From assembly GCA_033439765.1 (NCBI GenBank), contig JAULSN010000004.1, forward strand, positions 692,001 through 756,000: 64,000 nt of DNA, written 5' to 3'. Each line of letters starts with the position of its first letter. The first letter of the stretch is position 1. Below, in pieces: positions 23,943 through 33,790 of the stretch. The DNA is from Lasiosphaeria ovina (taxonomy: Eukaryota; Ascomycota; Sordariomycetes; Sordariales; Lasiosphaeriaceae). Position numbers and translations under genes: made by a program. The notes under the pieces were generated by a model that was given only the letters and a program-made list of their open reading frames with translations, was not told the DNA's origin and made no database searches.

Positions 23943-25439
23943 TCCGACAGCAGGAAACTACCTCTATAGTCTTACCCGACACTTTTTTCTAGCCGAGTCC
24001 GTATTAGTCGCAGATGCTGAGCAAGGGGTGAGCCGCGCCTGAGCCGAGGTGAGTCCTAGGAATTTGCCTCGGCTATACTTGCTGTGACCATAAACGGGGC
24101 GGTGTGGTTGCAAGGACGAAGCTGTGCCCAATTTTGGGACACGGGCGCCCTTGCACGTAACGGTGGCTTTCCCTTACCACATAACTGTCGTTTTCTCTTT
24201 TCTATCCGAGAAATCACCGTTACGGGTCAATTAGAACTTCGAACTGTATTGAAAGAACAAGCCTGACTCGCTTTGCCTTTGCAATTGAGCCCACTGCGCG
24301 AGCCAGCCCGCTGTTGTGCACGCATGCACGCACCACGACCTCGGCCTTGCACCTTCCAGTTCCCTAGATAACCTTACGTGACTTCTTCGCCCGCGTACGG
24401 TAGAAAAAATTTGACGATAGCTGAATGTTGGAGTGAATACGACGTAATTCACAAGCTTGGCGTTCGATTCCCCGTTGAGGCCGTGCTGTAGACCACGCTA
24501 TAGACTTGAAGTAGTTGATCAATTAAGCCTCTTGAGTAGTAGGATCTAGGCACTGGGGGTTCCGAGGCTTGAGAAGTCCTGGAGCTAACCTTTTGCGCTG
24601 ATTGGCCAGGAGTTAAATCTGGGTTAGGCTTCCTGCCACAGGAAGACCGGGAAGTCTAACTATTATGTGGGTCAAACGGTAGGTGTGAGTGACGGTGGGA
24701 TACCTGTGGTTTTTTGCTGAACATATAGGCTCCTAACGAAATGGATGAAACAGGTGCAGAAACAAGGAATGGCGTATATATCTATAAACTACGTAAGCAA
24801 GTGTGGTTTTGGGTGGCCGGCGCTGGAATGGTGATAAAAGAACTGCTAGCCGCCTTGTTGGCGCAGAATAACGGTGGCGGTTCCCTAGTATCGCCCGGTC
24901 CAGGTTGGCTATGGTCAAGTCGCTAAGAGACTACTACCCTCCCCCCTTATATAGCGCCGCTGATCTCTGGCGACATCGACGGGAAGCTGATCCCTTCCGA
25001 GAGCCGCTCCAGGGGTCGACCGCTACTAGGCCTTCAGACTCTTATCAATAAGAGGCCTGCTTACGAACCCCACGAGAAGATGAGCCCTCTGGGGTCTGGT
25101 CGGGAAGAAGAAGAAGAAGAAGAAGAAGAAATACCGGGGCCGCGGCAAACCCAGCTCGGCGGAGAGATACTCGTACAAATTACTTCTTAGAAGATAGTAG
25201 CTCAAAGCTTAGGTAGGGATTAGAGCTCGACTAGATCTACCGTAATAGTTAAGGAGAAAATAGTAAGAGAAAAGAGGGGGGAATACGTCTTGCTTATCCT
25301 ACTACGTGGTTCTCTCGGTTTATTAATATACCGTACTACTAATCGTTTGCCTTCTTTAACTCTTACCTACCCTCCCTCCTCTCTGGAAAAAAAAAAAAAA
25401 AAAAAGAGCCGTCCTCTCTATATTTACCTTTAAAGGGAC
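23943..25439. other. Border between genic DNA and the repeat block
   Basis: No gene recognised. From about 24.9 kb the sequence becomes repeat-like: a (GAA)n tract at about 25108-25131, a TpA-rich stretch typical of RIP, and an A-run at about 25387-25405 that may be the tail of an old retroposon. Confidence 0.45.
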
Positions 25440-26107
25440 CTTTCGAAGGTGCTCTCGTAAATATATACGCCGCCCTAGTATAAGTCGACCCTTAGCCCCG
25501 GTTTACTACTTAACGCGAATAGAAGGGAGAGATTTCCTCTATATAAAATCGTGGGGTCCTAGATAAATTTTAGGTAGATGCTCTCGGTACTATTTTTCTC
25601 TTAGTATATAACTAGAGAGGATCTGAATATTTCGCGGTCTACGGCGCCGTCCGGAATATTATAGATTAATACTTCCTGAGTTAATAATGATTATCCCTAT
25701 TTCCGCCCCGGGCGAAGAGTTACCCTAGAGTTAGTACGGTATAGCGATGGAATAGATATAAAGTTAATAGAGGGTGAAGAGATTAATTAACGAACCTCCT
25801 AAGCCAATATAGTACGGTTTCCCGTATTTCCTTTCTTAATATAGTATATGGCCGAGTAAGTACGCCTCTTTAGGGCGAGTCGGTTCAAGGTCTATTATAT
25901 TATATAAATAGCGCTACTACGGCTGACTACGAGCCATCTAGCGGGTCGGTATTAGTTACTAGCAGCCCTCGAGCCTAGTAGCTAGGGGTGGATAGGTAGT
26001 AATACTTACCCCCAGTCTCCGTCCGGGAGGATGAGCTTAATTGGGCGGCCGTCGAGCACCCGTACCCAATCCTTCATCGTATTACGGATATAGGCGTTAT
26101 AGCTAAG

Positions 26108-26600
26108 TGTTACGGATCCCGTCATATACTGGGCAGCCTGCACGTGCGGGAGGGTCCGGTGCGGGACCCGCCCTGCCAATCAGCGTCTGCCCGGCGAGGA
26201 AAGCTTGGCAAGCGCCGGGCGCACAGTTGCCCGGCCAATCAGGATGTGCCCGGTGGGAAGGTATTACTTGGTGCCGGGCAAGCGGTTGCCCGACCATATG
26301 GTACTGCTCAGTAGTGGGCAATACCGGTACGGTGAGCAAGTAAGAGCTGGGCTCTTATTGGCTACTACAGATAGATATATACGATGACCGTAGCCACGGT
26401 CTTAGATAGAGCTTGCTTGGTTCCTCAAGCAAGTAATATACATTCTCTATACTCATATACTTTGAGTGGTAAACCCAGTTTGGCTGTATTATACGTGTAA
26501 TAGGAGCTTGCCCTTTGTTCATTCTTCATATCTATATCTTAGACCCCTAGTGCCTATGTACGATACAACCTTGACCTATATAGTCGAGCGGTTTGTAATA
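26108..26600 (+). repeat. 5' LTR, family 1a
   Basis: 493 bp. The start TGTTACGGATCC matches the inverted end of the solo LTR at 52281-52714, and its 3' half matches the LTRs at 29281, 31018 and 43908. Confidence 0.85.
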
Positions 26601-27479
26601 CGTTACTTACTTCTACTTTCTCTGAGACCCTTGATATTGATTGAATAGAGTGCTTTTATATATACAATAACCTGGCTATACCTGGAGAGGATACGGTCCT
26701 TCTAGATACCGAGCTAGAAGAAGAGGTCGGATCGTCTAGCGACGACGAGTCTAATAGTAGTAGTAGTGAAGCCGGATCAATCCAGCCTGAGGATACGGAA
26801 GTCCGGGACGTAGACGCTCTAGTACCGGAAGAACCAACCAATAACGGGGAGATCACCAGCCTTATATAATAACTGGAACCCCTTTCGATAAGTAATAATA
26901 TGGCCACGAACGAGCAGCTCCAGAATGAGCTAGCCTAGCTAAGAGAGTAGGTAGGGAGATACGACTATAATATGAGAGTGGCCGTAGAAAGAATTATAGG
27001 ACTGGAGATAGTAAGGGCGGTACTACCTCCACCTCCGCCGGCTCCTCCTAGGAAGAAGCTAAAGATTCCGTACCCTGAACTCTACGACGGAGATAAAGAT
27101 AAGTTCGAAAATTGGAAGGATATAGTACTCTCCTTTATTAAGTATAATATTGACGAAATCCTACTCCAGAAGGATAGAGTAACGTACGTCGGAACGCGAC
27201 TCGTCGGGAAAGCGGCCGTTTGGTTCGAACTATACTAGAAGGCGCTAGCGTAAGTAGTGAAGGATCGGAACCCCGTTATCTAGGCGAATATTAATAAGGG
27301 TGCGGAGGGAGTCCTTAAGCTAATGGGCGAATTCTTTACGGAACGCTATATCCAGAGGAAGGCCGAAGAGTAGATCAAGAGGCTAAGATAGACTCGCTCA
27401 GTGGCCGAGTATATAGTTAAGTTCTAGACCTATATACTACGCCTTAACTAGTTAGTCTAGGGATAGCTACTTACGTTCT

Positions 27480-29262
27480 TTTTTTTTTTTTTTTTCTCTC
27501 ATTACGCGTATGCAGCCCGTAGGGCTATGACGCGGCCTATTTAAGCTATAGACGGCTATCTAGAAAGTTATAAGGAAAGACTAATCTAATAGGGCATACT
27601 AGACGTAGAAAATCCTAGCCAAAGTCCTATACAAAGTAAGGTTCTTATTCCGTATACGTTTTTCAAGTCAAAGCGGGTAAGGTATCATATACCTAAAAGG
27701 AGGGTAAAAGAGGAAAGGAGAGGGAGGGTAATCAAGCTAAGCTATTTATTTTGTAGTAGTTTTAAAACTAACTGCAAGATAGTAGCTAGGGAATCCTCGC
27801 GTAGCTGGCGGACTGGTTGGCGGGCTACCTGGCGGGCTGGTTGACCGGCTGGTTGGCCGGCTGGCTTGCGAATTGGCTGCCTACTAGCAACCTCGGCGTA
27901 GGTAGGCCGCTGCCGAGGCGAGGATGCGGCTTGAAAGCGTTGTGGGCCTGGTTTCAGGCCTGGTTCCGGGCCTGGTTCCGGGCTTGAGGGAGGCCTTTGG
28001 GGGCACTTCAAGGCCCAGGCTTGGTGTAGTCCACTACAGTTGATGCAACTAGGCGGCTTTTTTGTTGCTTTTTCCTGGCACTGCGTTGAGAGGTGACCTG
28101 GCTTACTACAGAAGCCACAGATCTGGGGTCCAGTACAAGTGCTAGCGATATGGCCGAAGCCAAAGCATCGGTAGCACTGTATTACCCCTGATCTGGGTTT
28201 TCCAGTAGGTATGGCTGGCTGTATAGCTGGCTGTGTGGCTGGCTGTATGGCTGGCTGTGTGGCTGGCTGCGTGGCTGGCTGTGTAGCCGGCTGGGTGGCT
28301 GGCTGGGTGGCTGGCTGGGTGGCCGGCTGCGTGGCTGGCTGCGTGGCTGGCTGTGTGGCCGGCTGTGTGGCCGGCTGCGTGGCTGGCTGCGTGGCTGGCT
28401 GCGTGGCTGGCTGCGTGGCTGGCTGCGTGGCTGGCTGCGTGGCTATCTTTGTGGCTGTGGCTGGCTGTGTGGCCGGCTTGGGAGCCTGCTTTTCGAAGGC
28501 TCGTACTCGGAGAGCCTGTACCCCGAGAGCCATATGCTTCATACAGTTGAAAAGGACCTTTATAGTATCATAGGGATATATATCTTCTTTTCCTTCGTGG
28601 TTCCATTCCATGAGCTGGCCAAATGGTAGATATGGCCATATTATAGCCATATCTTCCCATAGGTCCTTTGGAATAATATCTTCAATTTTGGTATCTTTTT
28701 CGTAGGGGCTTTTTGCCTCGAGGGGGTTCTTCTTCAAGCGGTTCGCTATATAGCTAGCTATATAGGTAGCTGCGTGGGTGGCTGCGTGGTTGGTGGCTGC
28801 GTGGTTGGCTGCGTGGTTGGTGGCTGCGTGGTTGGCTCCGGGGTTGGTGGCTGTTTGGTTGGCTGCGGGGTGGGTGGCTGTAGCTGTGGCCGTGGCTGTG
28901 ACTGTGGCTTTGGCTGCCGGGTTGGCTTTGTGGGTGGTGGATTTTTGGGTGGCTTTTTGGGTGGCTTTTTTGGTGGCTTTTGCTTGGCTGATTCTAGCCC
29001 ATTGGGTTAAGGTGGGGCTTTCGGGAAGGTCGGGAAGTCTCGTGATCTGCGGTGGGTCCGGCAGGTCGTCTGAAGAATCTTCATCGTCGGTCTTTGGGCC
29101 CAATTGCTTTGCTTTTCGACCCTCTATACGCCCGCGCAACTGGCCGCGCGGTGCAGCCATTGCGTATGCGTTGAGAGCTAGTCGAGGGCAATTGATTGAT
29201 GTCGCTTTCGTCGATTTTGGTGCTGTTTTGAACCAAATGCGAGTCTTCGTGTTTCTGTGTTC
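27480..29262 (-). mobile_element. Gag-only non-autonomous LINE-like element, copy A
   Basis: 1783 bp on the minus strand. It has a leader, one long frame, a tail and a terminal poly(A) (seen as T-run 27480-27495). It is flanked by the 13-bp target duplication CTACTTACGTTCT (27467-27479 and 29263-29275). It carries no endonuclease or reverse transcriptase. The leader and tail are shared with copies at 40931, 52947, 56472 and 63534. It sits inside the gag region of the LTR element and is therefore younger than it. Confidence 0.9.
27742..29160 (-). CDS. ORF1 (gag-like zinc-knuckle) protein of copy A
   Basis: 472 residues, open. The N-terminus is basic (MAAPRGQLRGRIEGRKAKQ) followed by an acidic patch and an Ala/Thr-rich stretch (KATQKAT, NHAATNHA). 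The middle block around EDIIPKDLWEDMAIIWPYLPF may be the folded part. Next come tandem PATQ repeats from a 12-bp DNA repeat. Three Cys/His knuckles follow: CYRCFGFGHIASTC, CGFCSKPGHLSTQC (both CX2CX4HX4C) and CINCSGLHQAWALKC. A TYAEVASRQ motif is shared with the ORF1 at 61180. LINE ORF1 proteins bind element RNA; that role is inferred here. Confidence 0.85.
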   Translation of the reverse strand: MAAPRGQLRGRIEGRKAKQLGPKTDDEDSSDDLPDPPQITRLPDLPESPTLTQWARISQAKATKKATQKATQKSTTHKANPAAKATVTATATATATHPAANQTATNPGANHAATNHAANHAATNHAATHAATYIASYIANRLKKNPLEAKSPYEKDTKIEDIIPKDLWEDMAIIWPYLPFGQLMEWNHEGKEDIYPYDTIKVLFNCMKHMALGVQALRVRAFEKQAPKPATQPATATKIATQPATQPATQPATQPATQPATQPATQPATQPATQPATQPATQPATQPATQPATQPATQPATQPAIQPATQPAIQPAIPTGKPRSGVIQCYRCFGFGHIASTCTGPQICGFCSKPGHLSTQCQEKATKKPPSCINCSGLHQAWALKCPQRPPSSPEPGPEPGLKPGPQRFQAASSPRQRPTYAEVASRQPIRKPAGQPAGQPARQVARQPVRQLREDSLATILQLVLKLLQNK

Positions 29263-29280
29263 CTACTTACGTTCTATCTT

Positions 29281-29593
29281 GCCCGACTATATAGTACTAC
29301 TCAGTAGTAGGCAATACCGGTACGGTGAGCAAGTAAGAGCTGGGCTCTTATTAGCTACTATAGATAGATATATACGATAACCGTAGCTACGGTCTTAGAT
29401 AGAGCTTGCTTGGTTCCTTAAGCAAGTAATATATATTCTCTATACTTATATACTTTGAGTAGCAAACCCAGTTTAGCTATATTACACGTGCAATAGGAGC
29501 TTGCCCTTTATTCATTCTTTATATCTACATCTCAGACCCCTAGTGCCTGTGTACGATACAACCTTGACCCACACAGTCAAGCGGTTTGTAATA
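29281..29593 (+). repeat. Partial 3' LTR, family 1a
   Basis: It aligns with 26287-26600. Differences between the two LTRs are largely C-to-T and G-to-A, for example CCATATGGTACTGC versus CTATATAGTACTAC. Confidence 0.8.
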
Positions 29594-29839
29594 CTAAGGC
29601 CGCCAGTCAGGACGATATATCGCTTCGGAAGCGCTATCCGGTAAGTTAGTCGAGGATAGGCCGCTTCCGCGTCTCTCAAGTGAGCGTAAATAGCTCCTAC
29701 GAAGTCGTTAATTAGCCTATTAAAAATACTATTAATCTCCTTACTAGTTACCGCCTTCTTATTAGCTCAGCCGTCTAAAAGGGTACAAAGTATATAGCTC
29801 AGCTTACCTCTTAATGGGTATCGCGAAGTGCTTAGCTAG

Positions 29840-30572
29840 TATTAAACTGCGTGCCTGTATAGGCCTGAACTCAGCACCTATACAGGGTGCGCCGTACTCA
29901 CAGGCGTAGCGGAAGCGGTAGTGTAGCAACGGCAGGGAGCCAGTTGCAGGGCAGGTCGCAGGGAACTGTGCCCTAGACCAAGTGCAGGGTAGGTCGTAGG
30001 GAACTGTGCCTTAGACCAAGTGCAGGGTAGGTCGTAGGGAACTGTGCCCTACGGTCTAGTTAGACTATAGGGAACTGTGCCCTGTAGTCCAGTACAATAG
30101 TGCTTCTGTAAGGCACTGAGGGAAGCAGGCTGACTGACTGCTACAGGTCTGTAGAACTCTGCTACAGGCCTGCCACTCAGACTGTGAGGACTCTGCTCAG
30201 CAGTCTACCTCGTAGGCCATAAGGGACTCTGCCTTATGGCCAGGGTCTTCGGGACCAACTGTGGGTGCTGAAGAAGACGAAGAGGAGTTTGTATTATAGA
30301 AGGTGTATAGTACAAAGAGTGGTGAGTGCAATGCTTGCTTAGAAAAAAGGAAATCTATCTAAGGAAAGGAACAGGTCTATATAGACCTAGGTACATGATA
30401 CCTTACACGCTTTGACTTGAAAAAAGTACACGGAACCGGAATTATACTTCGTCCAGGATTTTCTACTTCTAGTATGCCCTATTAGATTAGTCTTTCCTTA
30501 TAACCTTTGAGTAGCCGTCTATAGCTTAAATAGGCCGCGTCATAGCCCTACGGGCTGCATACGCGTAATGAG

Positions 30573-30609
<37 letters not shown>

Positions 30610-30883
30610 CCTAAGGTGGGCTCTCTAGAAGGTTCTAGAGACCCACAGGCTCCGTAGACAGCTCTATATTCTACAGTCTTCTAGTAGGCTTGTCTTACGT
30701 ATGCCAGGGTGTATAGGGGTTTCGAGAAGGTGCTGTGGGGCAAAGTAAACAATCTGGGTATAGCGCCTTCAGCACCCACACAACGACCACAACGCTCACA
30801 ACACCAACACAGTCACTGTGGTGCCCTGTAGCTCAGGGCCCTACAGGGACCTTGTTGCCCTAGTGACTAGCCACACTTCAACA
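29840..30883 (+). mobile_element. Solo LTR, family 2, with a LINE tail inserted
   Basis: It is flanked by the exact duplication GCTAG (29835-29839 and 30884-30888). It starts TATTAAACTGCG and ends ACTTCAACA, and matches 32633-33381 throughout. A 218-bp LINE 3' tail with poly(A) interrupts it at 30390-30607. It holds internal repeats such as several CAGGGTAGGTCG / AGGGAACTGTGCC units near 29950-30080. Confidence 0.85.
30390..30607 (+). mobile_element. 5'-truncated LINE tail insertion
   Basis: Only the last part of the shared 3' tail (from GGTACATGATACC) plus a long A-run is present. The host LTR motif GACCTA is duplicated on both sides (30384-30389 and 30608-30613). This is a typical severely 5'-truncated LINE insertion. 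Confidence 0.85.
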
Positions 30884-31017
30884 GCTAGAATATATAAGTC
30901 CTCGCTATCTGGCTCGCCGTGTATGTTAATTACCCTATCGTATTACTTTACTAACGCCCTCTTATTCGGGCTGCTATAGGTATTAAGGAAGTTAGACTTT
31001 CCGCTCTATCTATCAAG

Positions 31018-31433
31018 TATTACAAACCGCTCGACTGTGTGGGTCAAGGTTCGTATCGTGCACAGGCACTGTGGGTCCGAAGGGTAGGTAGTTATGAAGA
31101 ATGAACAAAGGGCAAGCTCCTATTACACGGGTAATACAGTCAAACTGGGTTTGCCACTCAAAGTGTATGAGTATAGAGAATGTGTATTGCTTGCTTGAAG
31201 AACCAAGCAAGCTCTATTCAAGACCGTGGCTACGGTTATTATATATATCTAGCTAAGGGAGCTAATCAATAATGTCCCTTGGTCCCGAGGGCCCGTATAC
31301 CGGGGCCGCGGGACCACGCGTAGGGTCCCGGTGTCCCGAGCCTCTAGGGCTCGGGACTCTAGGATACTCCTGATTAGTCCGTACCAAATAGTGACTACCC
31401 CGCCCTCGTACATTTCTCTAGGGATTCGTAATA
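31018..31433 (-). mobile_element. Solo LTR, family 1b, minus orientation
   Basis: The ends TATTAC...GTAATA are inverted repeats, and the 416-bp unit matches 43908-44318 over its whole length. The flanks (TCAAG and CAATA) are not an exact duplication, so one flank has mutated or the locus has rearranged. Confidence 0.75.
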
Positions 31434-32240
31434 CAATACCCCTCCTCCGAGGTTAGCGCCCCGATAACCAACGCCTTCCGTCAATCTCGACGCTTTCTTC
31501 TAGTAGGCGCTCCCTTTTCCTACGCTAATCGTAATGGCTAACCGCGTAGGAAAAACCCGTCGCTCGTAGCGCAAGCTTAATTCCGACTCCGTACTCTCGG
31601 CCTTTATATACTCGTACGGCGCTCCTTCCCCAATACCGTATACTAACTACTACCGTTATAGTCGCGAGTATATTATCGCTAAGCGCTCGAAGCGCTACTA
31701 CGAATACATCGACCGTAAGGTATAGTATAGCGGAAACGATTTTGCTTCTACCCGTACGCTCCTTCCTTCTCCTCCTTCTTATCCTTTACTTATCTTCTTA
31801 GTCGCCCGTAATATGGAAGAGGAATAAGGCCTTAGTACGGAAGAGGAGGACCTTACCGACGAGTGGCTCTAGGTTACGGGTAAGCTTTCTAAGCTCTAGA
31901 CCCGTATTCTCGCGGTTCGTCGTCGTTATAAGAACTTGAGAGAGAGAGGGAAAGAGCTCTTTGGGCGTAGTATAGTTGAATTCGAAAAGAATAACCCGGC
32001 GCCCGCTCCTTCCGCCTTAGCTCCTACGACCCTTTCCTCCTTCGATCCTACCCTACTAGGCATTTATTCGCCTACGCCTTCCTTCCTTAACTGGACTAGC
32101 GATATGCCCTAATTAATTAAGTCCCCGTAGGCACCTACCGCGAGTCCTACGACTAGGCCTTAATATATCGTATTACGCGGAGTGGTTCTTAATAATTGAG
32201 TAGGGTTACTAGTCTAGTAGTATAACGTATTACCGCGTAT
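31434..32240 (+). pseudogene. RIP-mutated transposon open frame, unassigned
   Basis: A plus-strand frame beginning near 31533 (MANRVGKTRRS) continues through several in-frame stops to about 32110. Readable pieces include AKRSKRYYEYIDRKV, RRRYKNLRERGKELFGRSIVEFEK and a Pro/Ser-rich end. Composition is TpA-rich. It may be the start of a retrotransposon gag or another element protein; I do not recognise the family. Confidence 0.4.
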
Positions 32241-32243
32241 CTT

Positions 32244-32334
32244 ACTAGCCGGAAATGGCTTTGGCCATTCCGGTTGGTGGGAGCTAGTACGAGGTCGTAG
32301 GTTCGAATCCTACGCGATCTATTATTTTTATATT
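32244..32334 (+). other. Hairpin plus tRNA T-arm-like sequence
   Basis: A near-perfect hairpin (CCGGAAATGG...CCATTCCGG, about 32250-32275) is followed by GTAGG-TTCGAAT-CCTAC at about 32299-32315. That is a perfect tRNA T-arm with a consensus B box, and short T-runs lie downstream. A matching acceptor strand and anticodon arm were not found, so this is a tRNA relic or SINE-head candidate rather than a tRNA gene. Confidence 0.4.
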
Positions 32335-33790
32335 TTTCTAGAACGTCCCCGGCGCCTTAGAGCTACCTATATAGGCTCCTTAGGCCGGTCTGGATTTTAT
32401 TAATGAAATTCTTAGATCTTCTCTAGGTAGCTCAAAAATAAAACTAGTTCCTACGAGTTTTCCTTATTCCCGTAATCGAGCTATTTAATTAGGTATTGGA
32501 GCTCTCCTTTTATAATACGAGAGTCCAGAACCTACTTAACATCGTATTCTTCCTCGAAGTCCTCGACTTCAATATCTTAAGCTAGCCGCGCGTTCCTCGG
32601 CGCTAGTTCCAAAAGTAAAATATAAAGGATATTGTTGAACTACGTTCCTGTATAGGCCTGAACTCAGCACCTATATAGGGTGCGCAGGGCAGCAGGCGCA
32701 GCTGAAGCAAGGCGAGTAGCGTATATCGGGAACCAAGTGTAGGGTAGGTCGATCAAGTGCAGGGTAGACTGTAGGGAACTATGCCCTACGGTCTGATACA
32801 ACAGTGCTTCTGCAAGGCACTGAGGGAAGCAGGCTGACTGACTACAGGTCTGTAGAACTCTGCTACAGGCCTGCCACTCAGACTGTGAGGACTCTGCTCA
32901 GCAGTCTACCTCGTAGGCTATAGGGGACTCTGCCCTACAGTCAGGGTCTTCGGGACCAACTGTGGGTGCTGAAGAAGACGAAGAGAAGTTGTATTATAGA
33001 AGAAGTATAGTACAAAGAGTGGTGAGTGCAATGCTTACTTGTTGCTTTCTTTTATACTCACAACAAGAGGCTTGCTTGCTTAGGAAATCTATCTAAGAGA
33101 AAGGACAGGTCTATATAGACCTAAGGTGGGCTCTCTAGAAGGTTCTAGAGGCCCACAGGCTCCATAGACAGCTCTGTATTCTATAGTCTTCTAGTGGGCT
33201 TGTCTTACGTATGCCAAGACGTATAGGGGTTTCGAGAGGGTACTGTGGGGCAAAGTAAACAATCTAGGTATAGCGCCCTCAGCACCACACAACAGCCACA
33301 ACACTCACAACTCCAACACAGCTACTGCAGTGCCCTGCACTTCAGGACCCTATAACCCTAGTAACTAGCCATACTTTAACAGATATTTATCCTTAGCTTT
33401 ATCGTATTAGGTAAGGATAGTATATAGTTAGATATTACGATCTTCTTCTTAACCCTAAATAGTCTAATCTACTTAAAGTCTAGCTTCTTATTTAGCCGTT
33501 TTATCGTTAAAAATTTTATTAAAAGAAAAACCTTATCCCCCTCCTCTAGGCGAGGTCCCTTGAGCCTATATTTATCGTAATACGTCTTTATATACTAGCG
33601 TACTTGCTCTAATCTATCCTATAGATAGGCGTATAGCTCCTTAATTCAATTTATAACTACTCGAGTACGAGGTACGCTTAGTACTTCCGTAGGTAGTCCC
33701 TACCTAAGATCCGCGTCGTGCTTAAAGAGGTTGAAGAAAGGGGTAATCCTAGTAGCTTCTAGAACTACTATATTATAGCTAAACTATATA
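32335..33790 (-). mobile_element. RIP-degraded Gypsy chromovirus: integrase end and chromodomain
   Basis: Minus-strand reading with many TAG/TAA stops. Upstream of the solo LTR (33790-33382) are FFNLFKHDADLRQGLPTEVL and KGPRLEEGDKVFLL, then LDFK, IRLFRVK and LPNTIKLRIN. This is the post-integrase segment of fungal Gypsy polyproteins. Past the LTR (32632-32340) it resumes with LLLELAPRNARLA, a DIEVED acidic patch and LDSRIIKGELQYLIK*LDYG, the start of a chromodomain. The element was therefore a chromovirus, and the solo LTR inserted into it later. Confidence 0.72.
32633..33381 (+). mobile_element. Solo LTR, family 2, complete
   Basis: 749 bp, TGTTGAAC...TTTAACA, flanked by the exact duplication GATAT (32628-32632 and 33382-33386). 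It is inserted in the chromovirus remnant. Confidence 0.88.

Larger units (their letters stand above)
26108..29593 (+). mobile_element. Internally deleted Ty3/Gypsy-type LTR retrotransposon
   Basis: The 5' LTR (26108-26600, TGTTAC...GTAATA) and a partial 3' LTR (about 29281-29593) are direct repeats. The unit is flanked by the exact 5-bp duplication CTAAG (26103-26107 and 29594-29598). A gag remnant lies at about 26880-27466. It holds the piece LKIPYPELYDGDKDKFENWKD (positions 27056-27118), typical of fungal Gypsy gag, and several in-frame TAG codons. No protease, reverse transcriptase or integrase remains between gag and the 3' LTR. A gag-only LINE copy is inserted at 27480-29262. Confidence 0.8.
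25440..31017 (-). pseudogene. RIP-degraded Hsp70/actin-like ATPase (HSPA12-type) remnant, split by insertions
   Basis: Three minus-strand pieces (31017-30884, 29839-29594, 26107-25440) read as one interrupted coding sequence once the LTR insertions and one copy of each target duplication are ignored. The best block is NSIFNRLINDFVGAIYAHL followed by KRYIVLTGGLSYNAYIRN. This resembles the second phosphate/adenosine region (VGGF/LxxSxYLxxxL) of HSPA12-type Hsp70 relatives, which are numerous in filamentous fungi. Then comes GRPIKLILPDGDWG, like the conserved P-D-WxAV stretch. Many TAG/TAA stops lie where CAG, CAA or TGG would be expected, as RIP produces. The N-terminal ATP-binding part was not found. 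The family call is my inference from motifs; the reading frame itself is visible. Confidence 0.42.

Noticed and set aside
24451..24480. B-box-like GTTCGATTCC
   Set aside because: No pairing T-stem, anticodon arm or acceptor found around it.
28211..28573. Open frames of repeated AGCV/AAWL antisense to the PATQ arrays (also at 41583-41981, 53602-53898, 57216-57470)
   Set aside because: They are opposite-strand shadows of a 12-bp repeat without stops; they lack any other sequence feature.
28778..29380. 200-codon hydrophobic-looking frame antisense to ORF1 of copy A (also at 40887, 53044, 57675)
   Set aside because: It is the antisense of the Ala/Thr-rich ORF1 N-terminus; the apparent hydrophobicity is a coding-strand artefact.
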